Part shown: positions 12,898 through 25,483 of the stretch, piece after piece | Position numbering within the stretch: the first letter of the stretch is position 1 | Layout of the letters: each line of letters opens with the position of its first letter | NCBI GenBank assembly: GCA_905331475.1 | Contig: CAJNYU010002985.1 | Coordinates: forward strand, 186,001-250,000 | Origin: Rotaria socialis | Lineage: Eukaryota; Rotifera; Eurotatoria; Philodinida; Philodinidae | Length of the DNA stretch: 64,000 nt | Direction of reading: 5' to 3' | Notes under the pieces: generated by a model | Database searches by the model: none | The model's input: the letters and a program-made list of their open reading frames with translations, nothing else | Told to the model about the DNA's origin: nothing | Program-made: the position numbers and the translations under genes

Positions 12898-15250
12898 ATG
12901 TATCCACAACAACTTTCTGAAATTGCATCTTCACCGCCACCACCACCATATTCAAATCAAACTGGCTTTAATTCATTACAGCCAACAAGTGGTCCAGTCA
13001 GTAGTGAGGAGCGTTTAAGAAAATTTCAATATTTAGTCAATCGATATGAAATCAATCGAGACTTTGCAACACGACTGCGAGCATTGGAAGGATATGAAAT
13101 AGTATTTATTGTTGATGGTAAGTCGCAATAGGATAATGATATCTCGGAGTACTTAACGGTTAGGAGATTTAAATAAAAAGACAAATTATTAAACTATTCC
13201 AATATTAACAAAAACAATGTTTCCTACTTTAAATAATTTCCTATTCTATTCTCATGAGAGTAAGCAGCCTAATGTATCGGGACAAGCAATAATAGTACAA
13301 AAGAACTCTTCCGTTTATTAGATATGTGTAGCTCAAGAAATTTCGGCAACATCCTGATTTAAAAATCTTTCTTATCAGCCCTGACGGAAAATAAAACAAT
13401 TTTATTATCGATATTAGTATCAATTGGAGTAATATGAACGAATGATTTTCGAAAAAAACCTTTTCTCACTGAAAAAAGATCCTAAGTTAAATATTGACCA
13501 ACAGATTACGTTCGTATGTCAATACTAGGCTGTAAAACAGAAAAGAAAATAGTTTCTTCACAAATAAAATATTCACGTAGTTTAGGAAATTAATATAGGG
13601 CAAAATCTAAAATAGTTGACTGTGGAGTTTTTCAGAATTTAAAAAATTTCATGAAACTTCCTCACTCTATTCTTTTGGCCACACGTTTCTCTATAAAAAA
13701 AAGAAGGCATTTTATACTGGTAAAATTGATAAGACTCTTTAAAAATCTCAAATAGGGCACTCATCTCAACAGGGCCGTTTTATAAGAGCAATTGAGAAAA
13801 AACCTTTTTTTCTTGAAAGTTTTCCTGTTGCTCAGAAAATATTTTACTTTGTATTCGTATTCAACATAGCACATCTTAAGATGATAATATTTGTCGTTAA
13901 GATGTTTGTTCCTACAAAGAATTTTCATGAATACATTACTATGATGCACTCTTCGACTTTTATTTGTGTAGTCTCAGTAAAAACAAAATAGGTTTTGACG
14001 TTCGATAGTAAAAGGAAGTGAACCACTCAAGCTCGGCGTCCGCTAATACTATTATGATGATATAGTAGACCTTGAAAAAAAAGTTGTTTTCGTCATCTTT
14101 AAAAAAAATAAGCAGAATTCCAATCGATCTCTTGATATTTACTATTGCATTATTCAGCTTCAGTAAATTTATATTTAAATTTTTCTCCTAGATTCCGGAT
14201 CCATGAATACACCATTAGGTAAATTTATTTCTTCGAAAATAAATTTGCATTTTGACAAATAATTTGATCATAAAAGGTGATCTTGCTGGTCCATACGATC
14301 GTAATCCAACACGATGGGATGAACTTCGGCAAACAGTTTCAATCGTAGTTGATATTGCTTCTCTGTAATATTCTATCTTTATTTAAGCTATACTATATAT
14401 ATATATATTTTCTCTTTTTGTTGCATATAATTCAGTTTTGATCCCGATGGTATTGGTAAGTAAAAGAGTCTAGTCTCAAAGAGCACGATGAGATTTTCTA
14501 TTTTTAGATATTTTCTTTTTAAATCGTGAGCCGATGCGTCATGTAAAAAGTTCAGATGAACTTGTGGCTGTATTTACCGTACAACCACAAGGTATTCGAA
14601 ATGGCTATTTTCTTTGTTGATATGCTAAGTAATTATATTTTTTAAACAAAGGTCCAACACCAATTCTTCGCGTACTTCGACATGTTTTACGAGAAAAACA
14701 ACTTGAAATACAAGAACGTAAACTACTAATTTTGATTGCTACAGATGGCGTGCCAACAAATGAAAATGGCCAACAGGATACAAAATCATTGGAACATGCA
14801 CTTCGTCATGAACGAAATCCAATTAATCGCATTCCAGTAACAATAATTGCTTGCACAGATGATTATGAATGTATTGGGTAAGACGATGCTTAATTTTGTT
14901 GTTGAATGTTCATTAATTGTTTTGTTGGTGTTTAGATATTTAAATCGTTGGGATAAAAAAATTCCAAATCTTGATGTTGCCGATGATTATAAATCAGAAA
15001 GACAAGAAATTCAAAAGGTTCAAGGAAAAGATTTTCCATTTAGTTTCGGCGATGTATGTTCACAGATATATTTACATTGATGCTTATTTTATTTGAAAAA
15101 TTTTCTTTTCTCAAGTATGTTGTTAAAGTTTTGATGGGTGCTGTCGACAGTTGGTTTGATACACTTGATGAACGTCGGGTGACTACAAGCGGTCCTACAG
15201 GTCGACGAACGAGTAAAGCAAAAAGCAAGAGTGCGTGTACAATCCTGTAA
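12898..15250 (+). CDS. PPPY-vWA-CaaX protein, paralogue 2
   Basis: The protein has 305 residues from eight exons: 12898-13117, 14192-14218, 14277-14364, 14436-14455, 14508-14591, 14652-14877, 14936-15053 and 15116-15250. It is collinear with paralogue 1. The shared parts are an N-terminal MYPQQ, a run of five prolines ending in PPPY, a vWA domain with DDSGS and ATDGVPT, the FSFGDYVVKVLMG end, and a basic tail ending CTIL (CaaX, geranylgeranyl type). Exon 2 is only 27 nt and carries the metal-site serines. Exon 4 is only 20 nt. Intron 1 is 1,074 bp, splitting the Asp of the metal site from its Ser residues. The role is inferred as for paralogue 1, probably as a membrane-tethered vWA adaptor. 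Confidence 0.85.
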
Positions 15251-18200
15251 ATAAGAATCAAATGGTTTTCATGCTTTTTTTATTTGTATCATTCTATTGC
15301 ATACTAACTTTGTAGTCGTCTTATATTATGCAATACTTGTTTTTAAGCTTTTTCGAGAACAACAGAAGAATTTGTCCTTTTTAAAAGAGTTGAGTGTGTA
15401 TTAATGTAGATATTATTATTATTCGGGTTTATGACAGAATCCTCACATGTGAACTTTCTCCGAACATCTTAACTGAACAAAATCATGACAACTTTCTATG
15501 AATACCATCAGATATTTTCTTTTTACGTATGAACAATCTTCTATACATTCCAATGGAAGCTCCCACGTACTATATAGCACAAAGAAGGTTGACGCTATTC
15601 TTAGATATGACCTTTTGTCATCTGGCCCAAAATTGAAATGTAGAAAATGTTCTATCAAACTGTTTGTCAATGTTTCATTTGCGGATATAGTCTCGAGTAT
15701 GAAGATTTATATGTAATCATATATATGATTCATTCATTTTTTACTCTTTGAAATTAGTAATTTCGAACATACTTTTTCAATTCTTTAATTGTCGTTTGAT
15801 TTCATAAAGTGACGCTACAAGGTCAGGTTCTATATTTGTTTGTTTTCAATTATACTTATGTATTCATCTATGCTCATGTTGTAAATTTTGATATTGTATT
15901 GTATGTTTTAAACAAATTCATAATCCGATTTTCTCAGAAATTAATAATCAATGTACTAACGATAAAATGATTTTTAAAAGCAATATAATAAAAATTAATT
16001 CATAGATTTTTACTCACGAACCATTTTTTAATAATACTATAACTATGAGAAACCAATGAAAATAAGGTAGTTTTATTATCAAGCCAAGTACTCTACATTT
16101 TCACAAAAGAATTAGTTTCTGCGGAAAAAGAATATTTTTATACGATCACTGATGGAAAACCAAGATACTACTTTTGTGAAGCGCGACCTGAAAGAAGTGT
16201 TGAAGTGTTTAGGGTAGAAATTTTGCGCCCATCCCCTCTCCCCACAGACCGTTGCCGACAGGTTAAAAGACAGTTGACAACCGTGACCGATGCCTCAATT
16301 CCTTAGTTAATTAACTAATTACTGTGCAATTACTTAATTGGCTCTCACTGACCGTGACAAACGGTCTTCAGGAATTACTACAGATCGTGACATACGCTTT
16401 AATTGATTGACTAATCAGTACCATATGAATTGAGTGCCCATCACAGACTCCCAGGTTGAGCAATTCAACAGTGGGAACCCATCCGATCCGACTCGCATCC
16501 AGTAGGATCTTATCGGATTTTGTCGGACCCTACAGAACTATCATCGGGTTACGGATTCGAAGTTGGATCCTCAGTGTCGGATCCCTATGAATTCCAAAGA
16601 AACACCATTGAATGTCATCGAAAATTCAATGGGTTCCGACCAGTGGTTCTGACGTCAATTCCTGGACCTGAAATCCTATAAGATTCTGTAGCATGGTTGG
16701 TTCCTATCAAGTTCCTATCGGATTCGGTATGGGTTTTATCGACCTGGGCTGTTACACAAGATCTTCAGAAACCATCACACAGCGTGACAGACAAACTTCA
16801 GACCTAGCACAGGCCATCAGATAGGCTGTTCCAGCCTAGCGCAGATCATCACTGGTAGCAGCAAACGAGCTGTCTCGCAAAATCAACAAATAACTTCCTT
16901 GAATACACCATCTCCATGTGATTTTGTGGAACTCACATATATTTTCGAAGAAAATGGTGAGTGTAAGTTTAAAAGCGAGATTTTTACGGCTCCCCCCCCG
17001 GGGGGGGGGGGGNGTTATTTTTGTGGTTAGGTAAGACTGAACCTCTTTCCCGCCTTAAGGATCTTTGAGTCTCATTCTATCCATCTTTCGTCTTCACTTT
17101 TAGTGCTTTTACTTGAAACCTTTAATTTTCGTCTAATTCTTACCTCAGTTTCACTTATTCCCACCCCCTTGACAGATCTGTTTGAAAATATCATCACCAG
17201 CTACTGACACAAACAACCGACTTTCTGTCCTACCCATGGATTTCTTCTCCACAGCACTTTCAGTCTAGGGCTCAGTGAATCGACTTTCGATGTCGATGAA
17301 CGTTACTTGTAATTACAGCCTACACGAAAAAAACAATGCTTGTCCATTACAGATCATAGCAACTAGTCTCTGCCATTGTTAAATATACGAGGTAACAATT
17401 AATATTCCATTACAGACATAAGCAAATAGGCAATGACCTAATTATAGGATTTGGAAATCAAGGTAGATTTTCCAGGCGAACTATTTTGAATTATTTTAGT
17501 AGGTCTAATGGATATATGTGAGTTCCAAATTTTAGCCCCTAAGGGGCTACGCTAACAAGCTTTTCTACAGTGATTATGTCGTGTGTCACATTTTTAATGC
17601 CAGAAGGATTGCGTTAATAGATTTCTTCCGGTAAAAATAAGCCATGTAAACGCTCTCTTTCCGCACAGCCAATATAACATGCATCGATAGAACTTCAAAA
17701 TTGATTAAAACTACTATTCTGTAAAGTAGGTACTTCGAAACTATTGAAAACAAAATGTAATTATGGCGCGAGAATGAAGTACGGAACGCATATTTGAATT
17801 CAAAGAAAATGTCTACATGTGAGTAATTGTTTTTCAATTCAATCGTCTGTCTTTAAGAAGCCCAAAAATGAACATGACTTTTCAGGTAGAACGTAAGTGT
17901 TGTACGTTATTATTAAAATCTGTTTATCTGTTGTTCTTTTTTAAATCGTTTTTTCTAAACTATCAAGTTTGATAATCGGAACAAGTATACATATACATTC
18001 TAGCATAAAGCCATAAGTATTTGTTATATTTTATTTTCAGTAGAAAGTGCAAATCACCAATGTACTTTGAATGAAAAACCAAGTTGTGTACATGAAATTC
18101 AACATCATTTTATAACATGAATTTTGAAGCAACTGTGTGATTATGGAATCGATTGAGCGCAGGAACATTACAAAACACAACAATCATACTGATCAAATTT

Positions 18201-21200
18201 TACTAAAAATCTACCTTTACTACATTTACTTATAACTTCAAAGGATATATCGGCATGGTCTTGAAATATGTTGCAATGGTACTGTTGGCACAAATGAGAG
18301 GATTTCTAATTATGTTTTGCCTTTCATCATCAAATAAAACGCTCACAGCATACGATATTTGTCATCACAAAAGAAAGTGTGTCCTATGTATTTTTCATTT
18401 TCTTTCATAATTCATACGCATTTACATTTATTAGTGAAAAACTGTAATAAGTGTTAGGAACAAATAGAAGCGATGCGTTACAGATGATGACGCGTTGAAA
18501 TCAAAGCGTACTCAACAACACAAAATATCAACATATGTACCGTAGTGTGTGTAGTAGAGATATCCATCAATATGGAAGTTTGCGGATAGTCACATCATGC
18601 CAACGATTAAATAAATAGATCATTTATAGAATTTTCACTTTAATAGCCAAGAAAAATTACGAAACACTCGTCTAATATGTCATGCAAGACAATAACTATG
18701 ATAATTGATGAATTATCATTAAATCGAATTAGAGTCACAAGTACTAATGACCTAAACAGATGAAATAATAGTTGCTCAACAAAGTACTCATGTTTTCAAT
18801 TTCTGATCACATTCTATGATTTACAATTGCATTCATTGCGCAGCTGTTCTTTATATGCTTCATATATATATATATATATATATTATAATTATTGCTCTAG
18901 TATTCATAAAATGTGTCCGAAATAAGAAATACACAAAGAAAAACATTTCCCAATGTGTTCAATGCCAATTCAATAAAATATCCTCATTGTATCCATATAG
19001 TGTCAATATGAAAATCTTTTATGATGATTATTTTATTAAAAACAAAAAAAAAGATATAATCTAGACGTAAAGTCATCGTTGTACATTATCTAATAAGGAG
19101 AAGATCTGCCGTTCAAGCGACCGAACTCTATGCAATTGTTTGAAATTTCTCAATTAAACTAAATTCTAGTTTTGACCAGAGAAAAATTGGAAATATCGAC
19201 AATATTAATCTACAATTTACTTTCAGTTTGTTCGATATTATATCAGACATTTTTCTTTTGTTTTCTTCTATGATGTACATGAATACGGTTGACAAATCCT
19301 TGACTCGAATGTGCACTTATGTGTGAAGAAAGATGGCATTAATCAGCAATAAACTAATATGGATTACAATTACATCACAGTAGCAAAAGAATGCAACTAT
19401 AGAATATTCTCAATCTTTTTTCTCCACGCTTGTCAAATACATTGGCCACGCAATCAAAAACTATTTAATTTCAAGAGACCTAGCCAGTAGTTACTATTTT
19501 AAAGCACATTGCTGCCTAAATTAACCAATGTTTCTTGCTAGTCATCATATAATAATATGATTGACATATTATCCATCGTATTATTTTTCATTTCTTAATA
19601 AAATCATGAAGCTCCCGGTAGAGGGTAGTCACTCTGAATAAAAGCATTGCTATTCAGCTGAGAACTTTACCGTTGACTGCTACCTTAAATTATTTCAAAT
19701 ATTCGACAATATCTGTTGTTTTAATGGTATCAACTCTACAAAAGAGTAGAATTCGCTGTATAAAGATCAGGAAAATTCGATTTATCTATGTATTCATCTA
19801 TTTTTTTAAATTTTCCTACTAAAAATGCCATCGATGCTTCGGATACGCCCCTAGAAATCTCAATTTTACTTTCTCATATCATTGCACATATTAGCATTTT
19901 TGGGTTTTTGCTTAATCTACATAAATATCTCCTCTACCCAACGTCTGATTCCTTTCTATGATCAGTTTCTTCAATCATTAAACGAGAAACACAAGAGTCC
20001 CAGTTGGAGAGGTTTTTTTCTTATACTATTTAAGTCTGTTTCTTATTAGCGACACGCGAACAAACATCATTCGCCTAGTTCTATTCGAGATTTTTCTTTC
20101 TACTCTTCACTCAATATTTGTAATTATTAATACAATGTTTCTTTTGGAAAACTTTCCAAGAATGCGATATTGATGGAATGTAAGAAAGCTTATTTTTGTT
20201 TTTAATTTATGTTCTCATCCGATGACATACTTCTTCTTCATTCTGTCATAGATAAGTGAAAATCACCGCTAGTCATTATATTTTAGACACTATATAGTAA
20301 GAACTCCTGTAATTTCGCTGTTCAACGACCGAACAAACTATCGCAGTTCTTCCTTAATGATTTCCGGGAGCCTGTAATCATGTACAAGAACTGTGTTTTA
20401 CAGTATTAAAATCTATTGTGTGATCCTTTCAAATTCGAATGTGAAAGCAGAGAATAATCAAAAAATGTGTTGTTTTCATGTTTCTTCTGTAGAATCTGAG
20501 ACAATCTATTTCGTGAGACTTTCAGACACTAGTTTTATTCGAGTAGAAAAATATACTTCATTTAGACGAACTGTTTCAGAAGAAAGGGATTTAGCATCCG
20601 GTATCAAGTTATAAAACACAACACTGATCTATCGACTTAGGTTTTCATCACATTCATTGTTCGACATGTTGGTCGCAATTTCCGATAGTTCAGACGGTGA
20701 AAGACATTTAGTTGATTATGTATGGCGTATTCGTTGAGTCCTATAATTTTAAACGTGCAATTAAATTACTAATTGATAGTTACAAGTGATGTATTGATCT
20801 TTTAATCTAACAGTATTCAGAACCACCAAGTCGTTTAACTTTAGAATTCGAAGAATTTAAATGAATTTTTTCATTAATATGATCGAATTTTTTGTCTAAA
20901 ACATGCGTATCAACCTAGATATTGCAAATCACTGCGAAGAAAAATCTCTGTTTTTATATTTTGATTAGTCAATCCGATTATTGGCACAAATGCAATAACG
21001 AGATTGTTGCTCGAGGTTATATCATCTCCCATATGAATTGAAATATAATAATGCAGAATATACATCAAAATAGAATTGTGTTAGACTGTCTCAGATGCTT
21101 AACAATAAATGAACAGTCAGTTTTGTTGGCTTTAGTTGAAAAGAATATTCAACGCGTTGAATATTTTAAGAATATTCACGGCTTTCTCAATTTTTGTCGT

Positions 21201-21234
21201 TCAGAAGATATTTATACGTTTGTCAATTACAAAC
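15251..21234. other. Gene-poor spacer between vWA paralogues 2 and 3
   Basis: Six kilobases with no gene I can support. Open frames here are short and lack protein-like composition. It contains a GC-richer repetitive block (16190-17012, listed separately), a short palindrome around 17536-17550 (AGCCCCTAAGGGGCT), and a TA microsatellite near 18862-18882. Confidence 0.5.
16190..17012. repeat. GC-richer repetitive block ending in C8G13 and an N
   Basis: Base composition changes sharply here from the AT-rich flanks. Variants of CGTGAC, CTTCAG and TCGGAT(C/T) recur several times, for example around 16290, 16350 and 16770, and between 16480 and 16740. This suggests a diverged tandem or composite repeat. 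It ends in eight C, thirteen G and an undetermined base at 17013, probably a sequencing or assembly fault. No open frame and no clear terminal repeats were seen. Confidence 0.45.
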
Positions 21235-21904
21235 CAGAGAGCGAATCGAACCGACTTTTTCTGATTTGAGTTCGGTTCGGTTCGTCTTTCTTTTTTTAAA
21301 GTCGGTTCGGGTTCGGTTCGGTTCGAGTGTATTTTTAAATAATCGGTTTGGGTTCGGTTCGGTTTGATTGTATTAACATTGCAATATATATTCGATAATT
21401 ATCAAATTTATTCTTTAATTTTTTATTCACATGACAAGTTGAAATGAGTAGTGTATTGGAACAAAAATATAACTTTTACACTAATGTCAAGATAGAAGTG
21501 AAAGAGAAATGATGATAGAGCATCTGTTTGACATTCATATACTATCGTCAATTAGACGAGCATCCGTCCATTCTTTGCAGCGTAAGACAATGGGAGAAAA
21601 AAAGAGAGATAAATTAAGAATGTATGACCCTTACAAGTGACCGACCGTCACGAACAGAATGTGTACGTAATATGAATAAGGAACAAAATATTGTACACAG
21701 GTTGAATTAATTACCTAAAAGAACTGATCAAAGGTCTTTTAACCATTGTCAGCACCATATATTTTTAAGAAATAGATGACAGCGCACCTAATTAGATTTT
21801 TTCTACATTGACTTGTATTTATTCATGTTTTCAATATCTTTTTCGAGTTCGGTTCGGTTCGAGTGCATTTTTGAAAAATCGGTTCGGTTCGTTTTCGCTC
21901 TCTG
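21235..21904. mobile_element. hAT-like non-autonomous DNA element (670 bp)
   Basis: The ends are inverted: CAGAGAGCGA at the left and the reverse complement TCGCTCTCTG at the right. The exact 8-bp duplication TTACAAAC flanks it (21227-21234 and 21905-21912). Both ends carry GGTTCGGTTCGG repeats just inside the termini, in inverted arrangement. An 8-bp duplication plus CA-starting ends is typical of hAT elements. There is no transposase frame inside, so it would depend on a transposase supplied elsewhere. Confidence 0.75.
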
Positions 21905-21912
21905 TTACAAAC

Positions 21913-22940
21913 CATAGCGTTGACAAGTGAAGACGTGACGGAACCTTATTTTACTTCCGAATTCTCTTTAATTATACGTGCTGCTGACAAATTAAATGAT
22001 TGATTCGTTGGATCCACAACTTCGTGCTATTCAATTAAGAAAAGATTACAGCACATCATTTGAAACCCTATGCTTCTCGTGTTTTAATAAAATAGACTTG
22101 CTGTTGAGTTTAGATTTCTTGTTGCTGACTATTCAATAGACGTCAAGACTTAGAAAACGCTGATCAATTGATCTGCAAGTCTACACCAATAGATCTTGCT
22201 GGAATAGAATCTACGTTTTGTTTGAGTGCTTAAAATGCATTGTTTACATGAGAGGAGATCTAAAAATGTGAGAATACTGACTATATTTTCATTGCTCTAT
22301 AGAGAGACACTTGCCACTATGACTTTTTCCATCTACATCAGATCTAACTCTTATTTTTCACAATTGACGTCGCTTTACTAAACATTTAACTGTTATATTT
22401 TTCCGATCCTTTTTTTAGTTTCATCTTATTGGTTGCTTGAGAGTCTTGAGTTATCATCTCTATCTCTTTTTTTGCTTCTGTTCTCTCTTCATGCAAGACA
22501 AGAGACAATTGAGTTAGCCACACATTGATTAGTTTGTCAATATAGGCTAACACTTCTTTTTCCGTTCAAAGTATTCAACGGAAATAAAAAATCGTTGCTT
22601 CTTTGCTCGAGTAATAGTGATTAACCGTGAAAGAAGTGTATAATGAAACATGCGCAACACTATGTTGCACGTCATTAGATTCGCAAAAGAATCATACGTT
22701 CCTAATGTCAATAGTAGGTTGCAGAAATTAATGATGACGTCGAGAACCATGGGGCTAACGGAAGACAGCAGCCCAACGTACTTTTATACAAATATAAACC
22801 TTTTTTCGCTCTCTTCATTCACCTTTTCTACAAATGTGGCCTAAATAAAGATTTCTTTGTTTTTAGATAAGTGCTTTGTACTACGATCTTCTACAACGTT
22901 AATTATATACATAAAAGTAATTATATTATAACATCCTAGT
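21913..22940. other. Upstream region of vWA paralogue 3
   Basis: There is no gene. A TATA-like stretch lies near 22785-22796, an AATAAA near 22844, and a near-CRE (TGACGTCG) near 22735. Confidence 0.4.
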
Positions 22941-23973
22941 ATGATTACTCCTACGGCTCCATTACCATCAACCGCAGATCCAAATTATATTGAATTAATT
23001 CCTAATGAAACAACAACAGATGAAGAACGTATGCAAAAGTTTGCAGAGATTGCTGCAAGATATGAAATAAGTCATGAATTTGCATCTCGTCTACAACAAC
23101 TTGAAGGTTATGATATTGTCTTTCTCTGTGATGATTCATGTTCGATGGGAACTGCAATCGGTAACTAATCTCTTGTTACTTTTAGATCTAGAAAGATCAT
23201 CGGATTTGATGTTCTTTTTCTTTGTAACCATAGGAGATACTGATAATACTTTTGCTGAACGCTCTACACGTTGGGATGAATTGAAACAAATCGTTTCTAT
23301 CACTGTTGACATCGGTTCGGTACTTGATCCTGATGGATTAGATATTTATTTTCTTAATCGCCCTCCAATGTTACGTGTTAAACATTCATCTGAGCTGATC
23401 CCTGCTTTCGATAGTCCACCCAAAGGTCTAACACCAATAACACGTGTACTCAGACAAATACTTCAAGCCAAACAAAACGGAATTCTTGAACGTAAACTTC
23501 TGATTATTATCGCTACCGGTGGACAACCGACCGATGATTATGGCAAAACTGATATTGGAACATTAGAACGTGTTCTTAAATATGAAAGAAAAGAGGCTGA
23601 TCGAATTTTGATAACTTTCTGTGCATGTACCGACGACGATCAAGCTGTTGGATATTTAAATCGATGGGATGAAACGATACCCTATTTAGATGTATGCGAT
23701 GATTATCGATCCGAACGAAAAGAAGCCTGGCGGGTAATTAAAAGAATAATGCTAATTCATATTATTCTCTTATTTTCGTATCTGTTTGAGAAAGAGATTG
23801 TATGCTAACGTTTTTTTTATTTTTATTTTTAGGTTCAAGGACGACAATTTCCTTTTTCATTTGGAGATTATGTAGTAAAAATACTGTTAAGTTCAATTGA
23901 TCGATACTTTGATAGTCTTGATCAAAAGCTAATTGGTTCACAAAAAGCAACTGCATGTTGCTCTTTGATGTAA
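22941..23973 (+). CDS. vWA-CaaX protein, diverged paralogue 3
   Basis: The protein has 286 residues from three exons: 22941-23160, 23234-23733 and 23833-23973. It aligns end to end with paralogues 1 and 2. The shared parts are the segment before the vWA domain (RYEISHEFASRL, LEGYDIVF), the metal-site start DDSCS, the DPDGLDIYFLNR block, CACTDDDQAVGYLNRWD and FSFGDYVVKILL. It differs in three ways. The N-terminal PPPY is absent. The conserved TDG of the metal site is TGG, so the third-loop Asp is missing. The tail ends CCSLM, a CaaX box with terminal Met that predicts farnesylation, next to a second Cys. It has only two introns against six and seven. It may bind its partner without metal, or be locked in one state. 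Confidence 0.83.
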
Positions 23974-25200
23974 TTCATTTTCATTTGTATTTATTAACAA
24001 TAAGTTAACCAGAAAGGTGTTTATCGCCATCACTATTTATTTTCTCTGGCATTTATGATCAGAAGTACTGACTGAAATGTAAACATTTGTCTATTCTCTG
24101 TTTCCTTTTCTTTTTTTATTTAATGTTTTACATCTTTTTCCACTCATCGAGGAGTAAAAATCACTATTGAATAAGTGGCTCCTAGACCATAATTCTAGCA
24201 GCTTAAACAATACATGTGCATTTTGTCATGCTGCGAACAATTATGAATCCTCTTCTTCTTTTCTTTTGTTATTTCTTGTATTTTTCTGTCTAAAATGTTT
24301 TTAAAGCTCGAAATAATGAATTAAATTTACAAGAAGTTCATTGCTGCGTTTTTCTTAATTTAAAAAGGAAAATCAAAATGCTCATACATTGATTTTTATA
24401 CAGAGCTATCTTATAACTGATCCCTTCATGCTCACCATAACAAAACAATTCAAGTCGGTGTTGATACCATTGGTTGGGTCTGTTGATTTAGACAATCAAT
24501 CAAATTCGTTTAAAACATAATAAAATGAGCTATGCTTGAGAATTTACATTGCTGCCGAACATATTCATAATTCTCGTAAAATAATATTGAGAGCCGTTTA
24601 AACTTATACTCACCTGTATCTTCTATTGTAGAAGAAGAAATTTGCATATGAACGTTTGGGCAAAAAATATCTACATGAACAATGTGTAGATCCTGCATAG
24701 TAGACTGTTCTTGACAAAGTGCAGTACATCTGTAGAAAGTTTTGAGGCGGCGAATTTGGTCATTCAGTTTTCTTCCTATTCGCCGGACGAATCATTTCAT
24801 TCAATTAAAAGGTAAGACGAACGCAAGAGACCTTCATAATAATACTCTGATGGTGCAAGTAGGATAATTTTCATGGTCAATTTCCAAGACTATCGATTAT
24901 TGTAAATCAATCGCCTACGTCTGATGATATATTGAATGTTTAATGCCTAGAACAAGACTATTGTTCTATTTGTCTTTCATTCTATTATTTACCATGAAAT
25001 AAACACACACGCACACATACAACAGAGCCATTTCATGACTGGAACAACAAACAAAAAAGTGTCTTTTTTGACTTAGATTAAGAGTACAAAGCAAAGAACG
25101 TGCATGAGAAACAAAACACATCGATAGAGAGAGAGAGAGAGAGAGCGCGCGAGAGTGTGCATTACAGAAGAGAAAAAGAAATGTTAAGTATTCATTGTTG
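23974..25200. other. Intergenic with AG microsatellite
   Basis: This is the 3' flank of vWA paralogue 3 and AT-rich spacer. A GA dinucleotide run of about ten copies lies near 25124-25145 and leads into GCGCGCGAGAG. No gene was seen. Confidence 0.5.
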
Positions 25201-25410
25201 ATGTCGATTTTTCATCATTCGACATCAAGCAACGAAGATGATGATGAAGGTGTAAGAATAATATTCGAAAGGTCAGCAGTAGTCAATGAAGAATTTGGCG
25301 GATCTTTTGATTTAAAAATTTTGTATCCAGCGCCGACCGGTTTTGGTAATAGCAGTGGAAGTGGACGAACTGAAACTTTAGTTAAATATGGCGAAAAATT
25401 TGTTTTTTGA
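25201..25410 (+). CDS. Possible small protein, 69 residues
   Basis: A single open frame from ATG at 25201 to TGA at 25408-25410. The translation looks protein-like: an acidic run (SNEDDDEG), then RIIFERSAVVNEEFGGSF and ILYPAPTGFG. It lies 74 bp from the end of the RSF1 gene, on the opposite strand. I do not recognise it and see no domain or signal peptide. It could be the last exon of a longer gene or a chance frame. Confidence 0.32.
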   Translation: MSIFHHSTSSNEDDDEGVRIIFERSAVVNEEFGGSFDLKILYPAPTGFGNSSGSGRTETLVKYGEKFVF

Positions 25411-25483
25411 ATACGTTTAACATTTTGTTGATCCCTTTAAATAATTGAAAAATGATTTGAAGTAGATAAAAAAAAGGCGTCTC

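Noticed and set aside
22730-22860. Similarity between this stretch and 63828-63890 (CATGGG, TAACGGAA, CTAAATAAAG), as if the ends of one repeat
   Set aside because: Matches are short and scattered; no paired ends or target duplication found.
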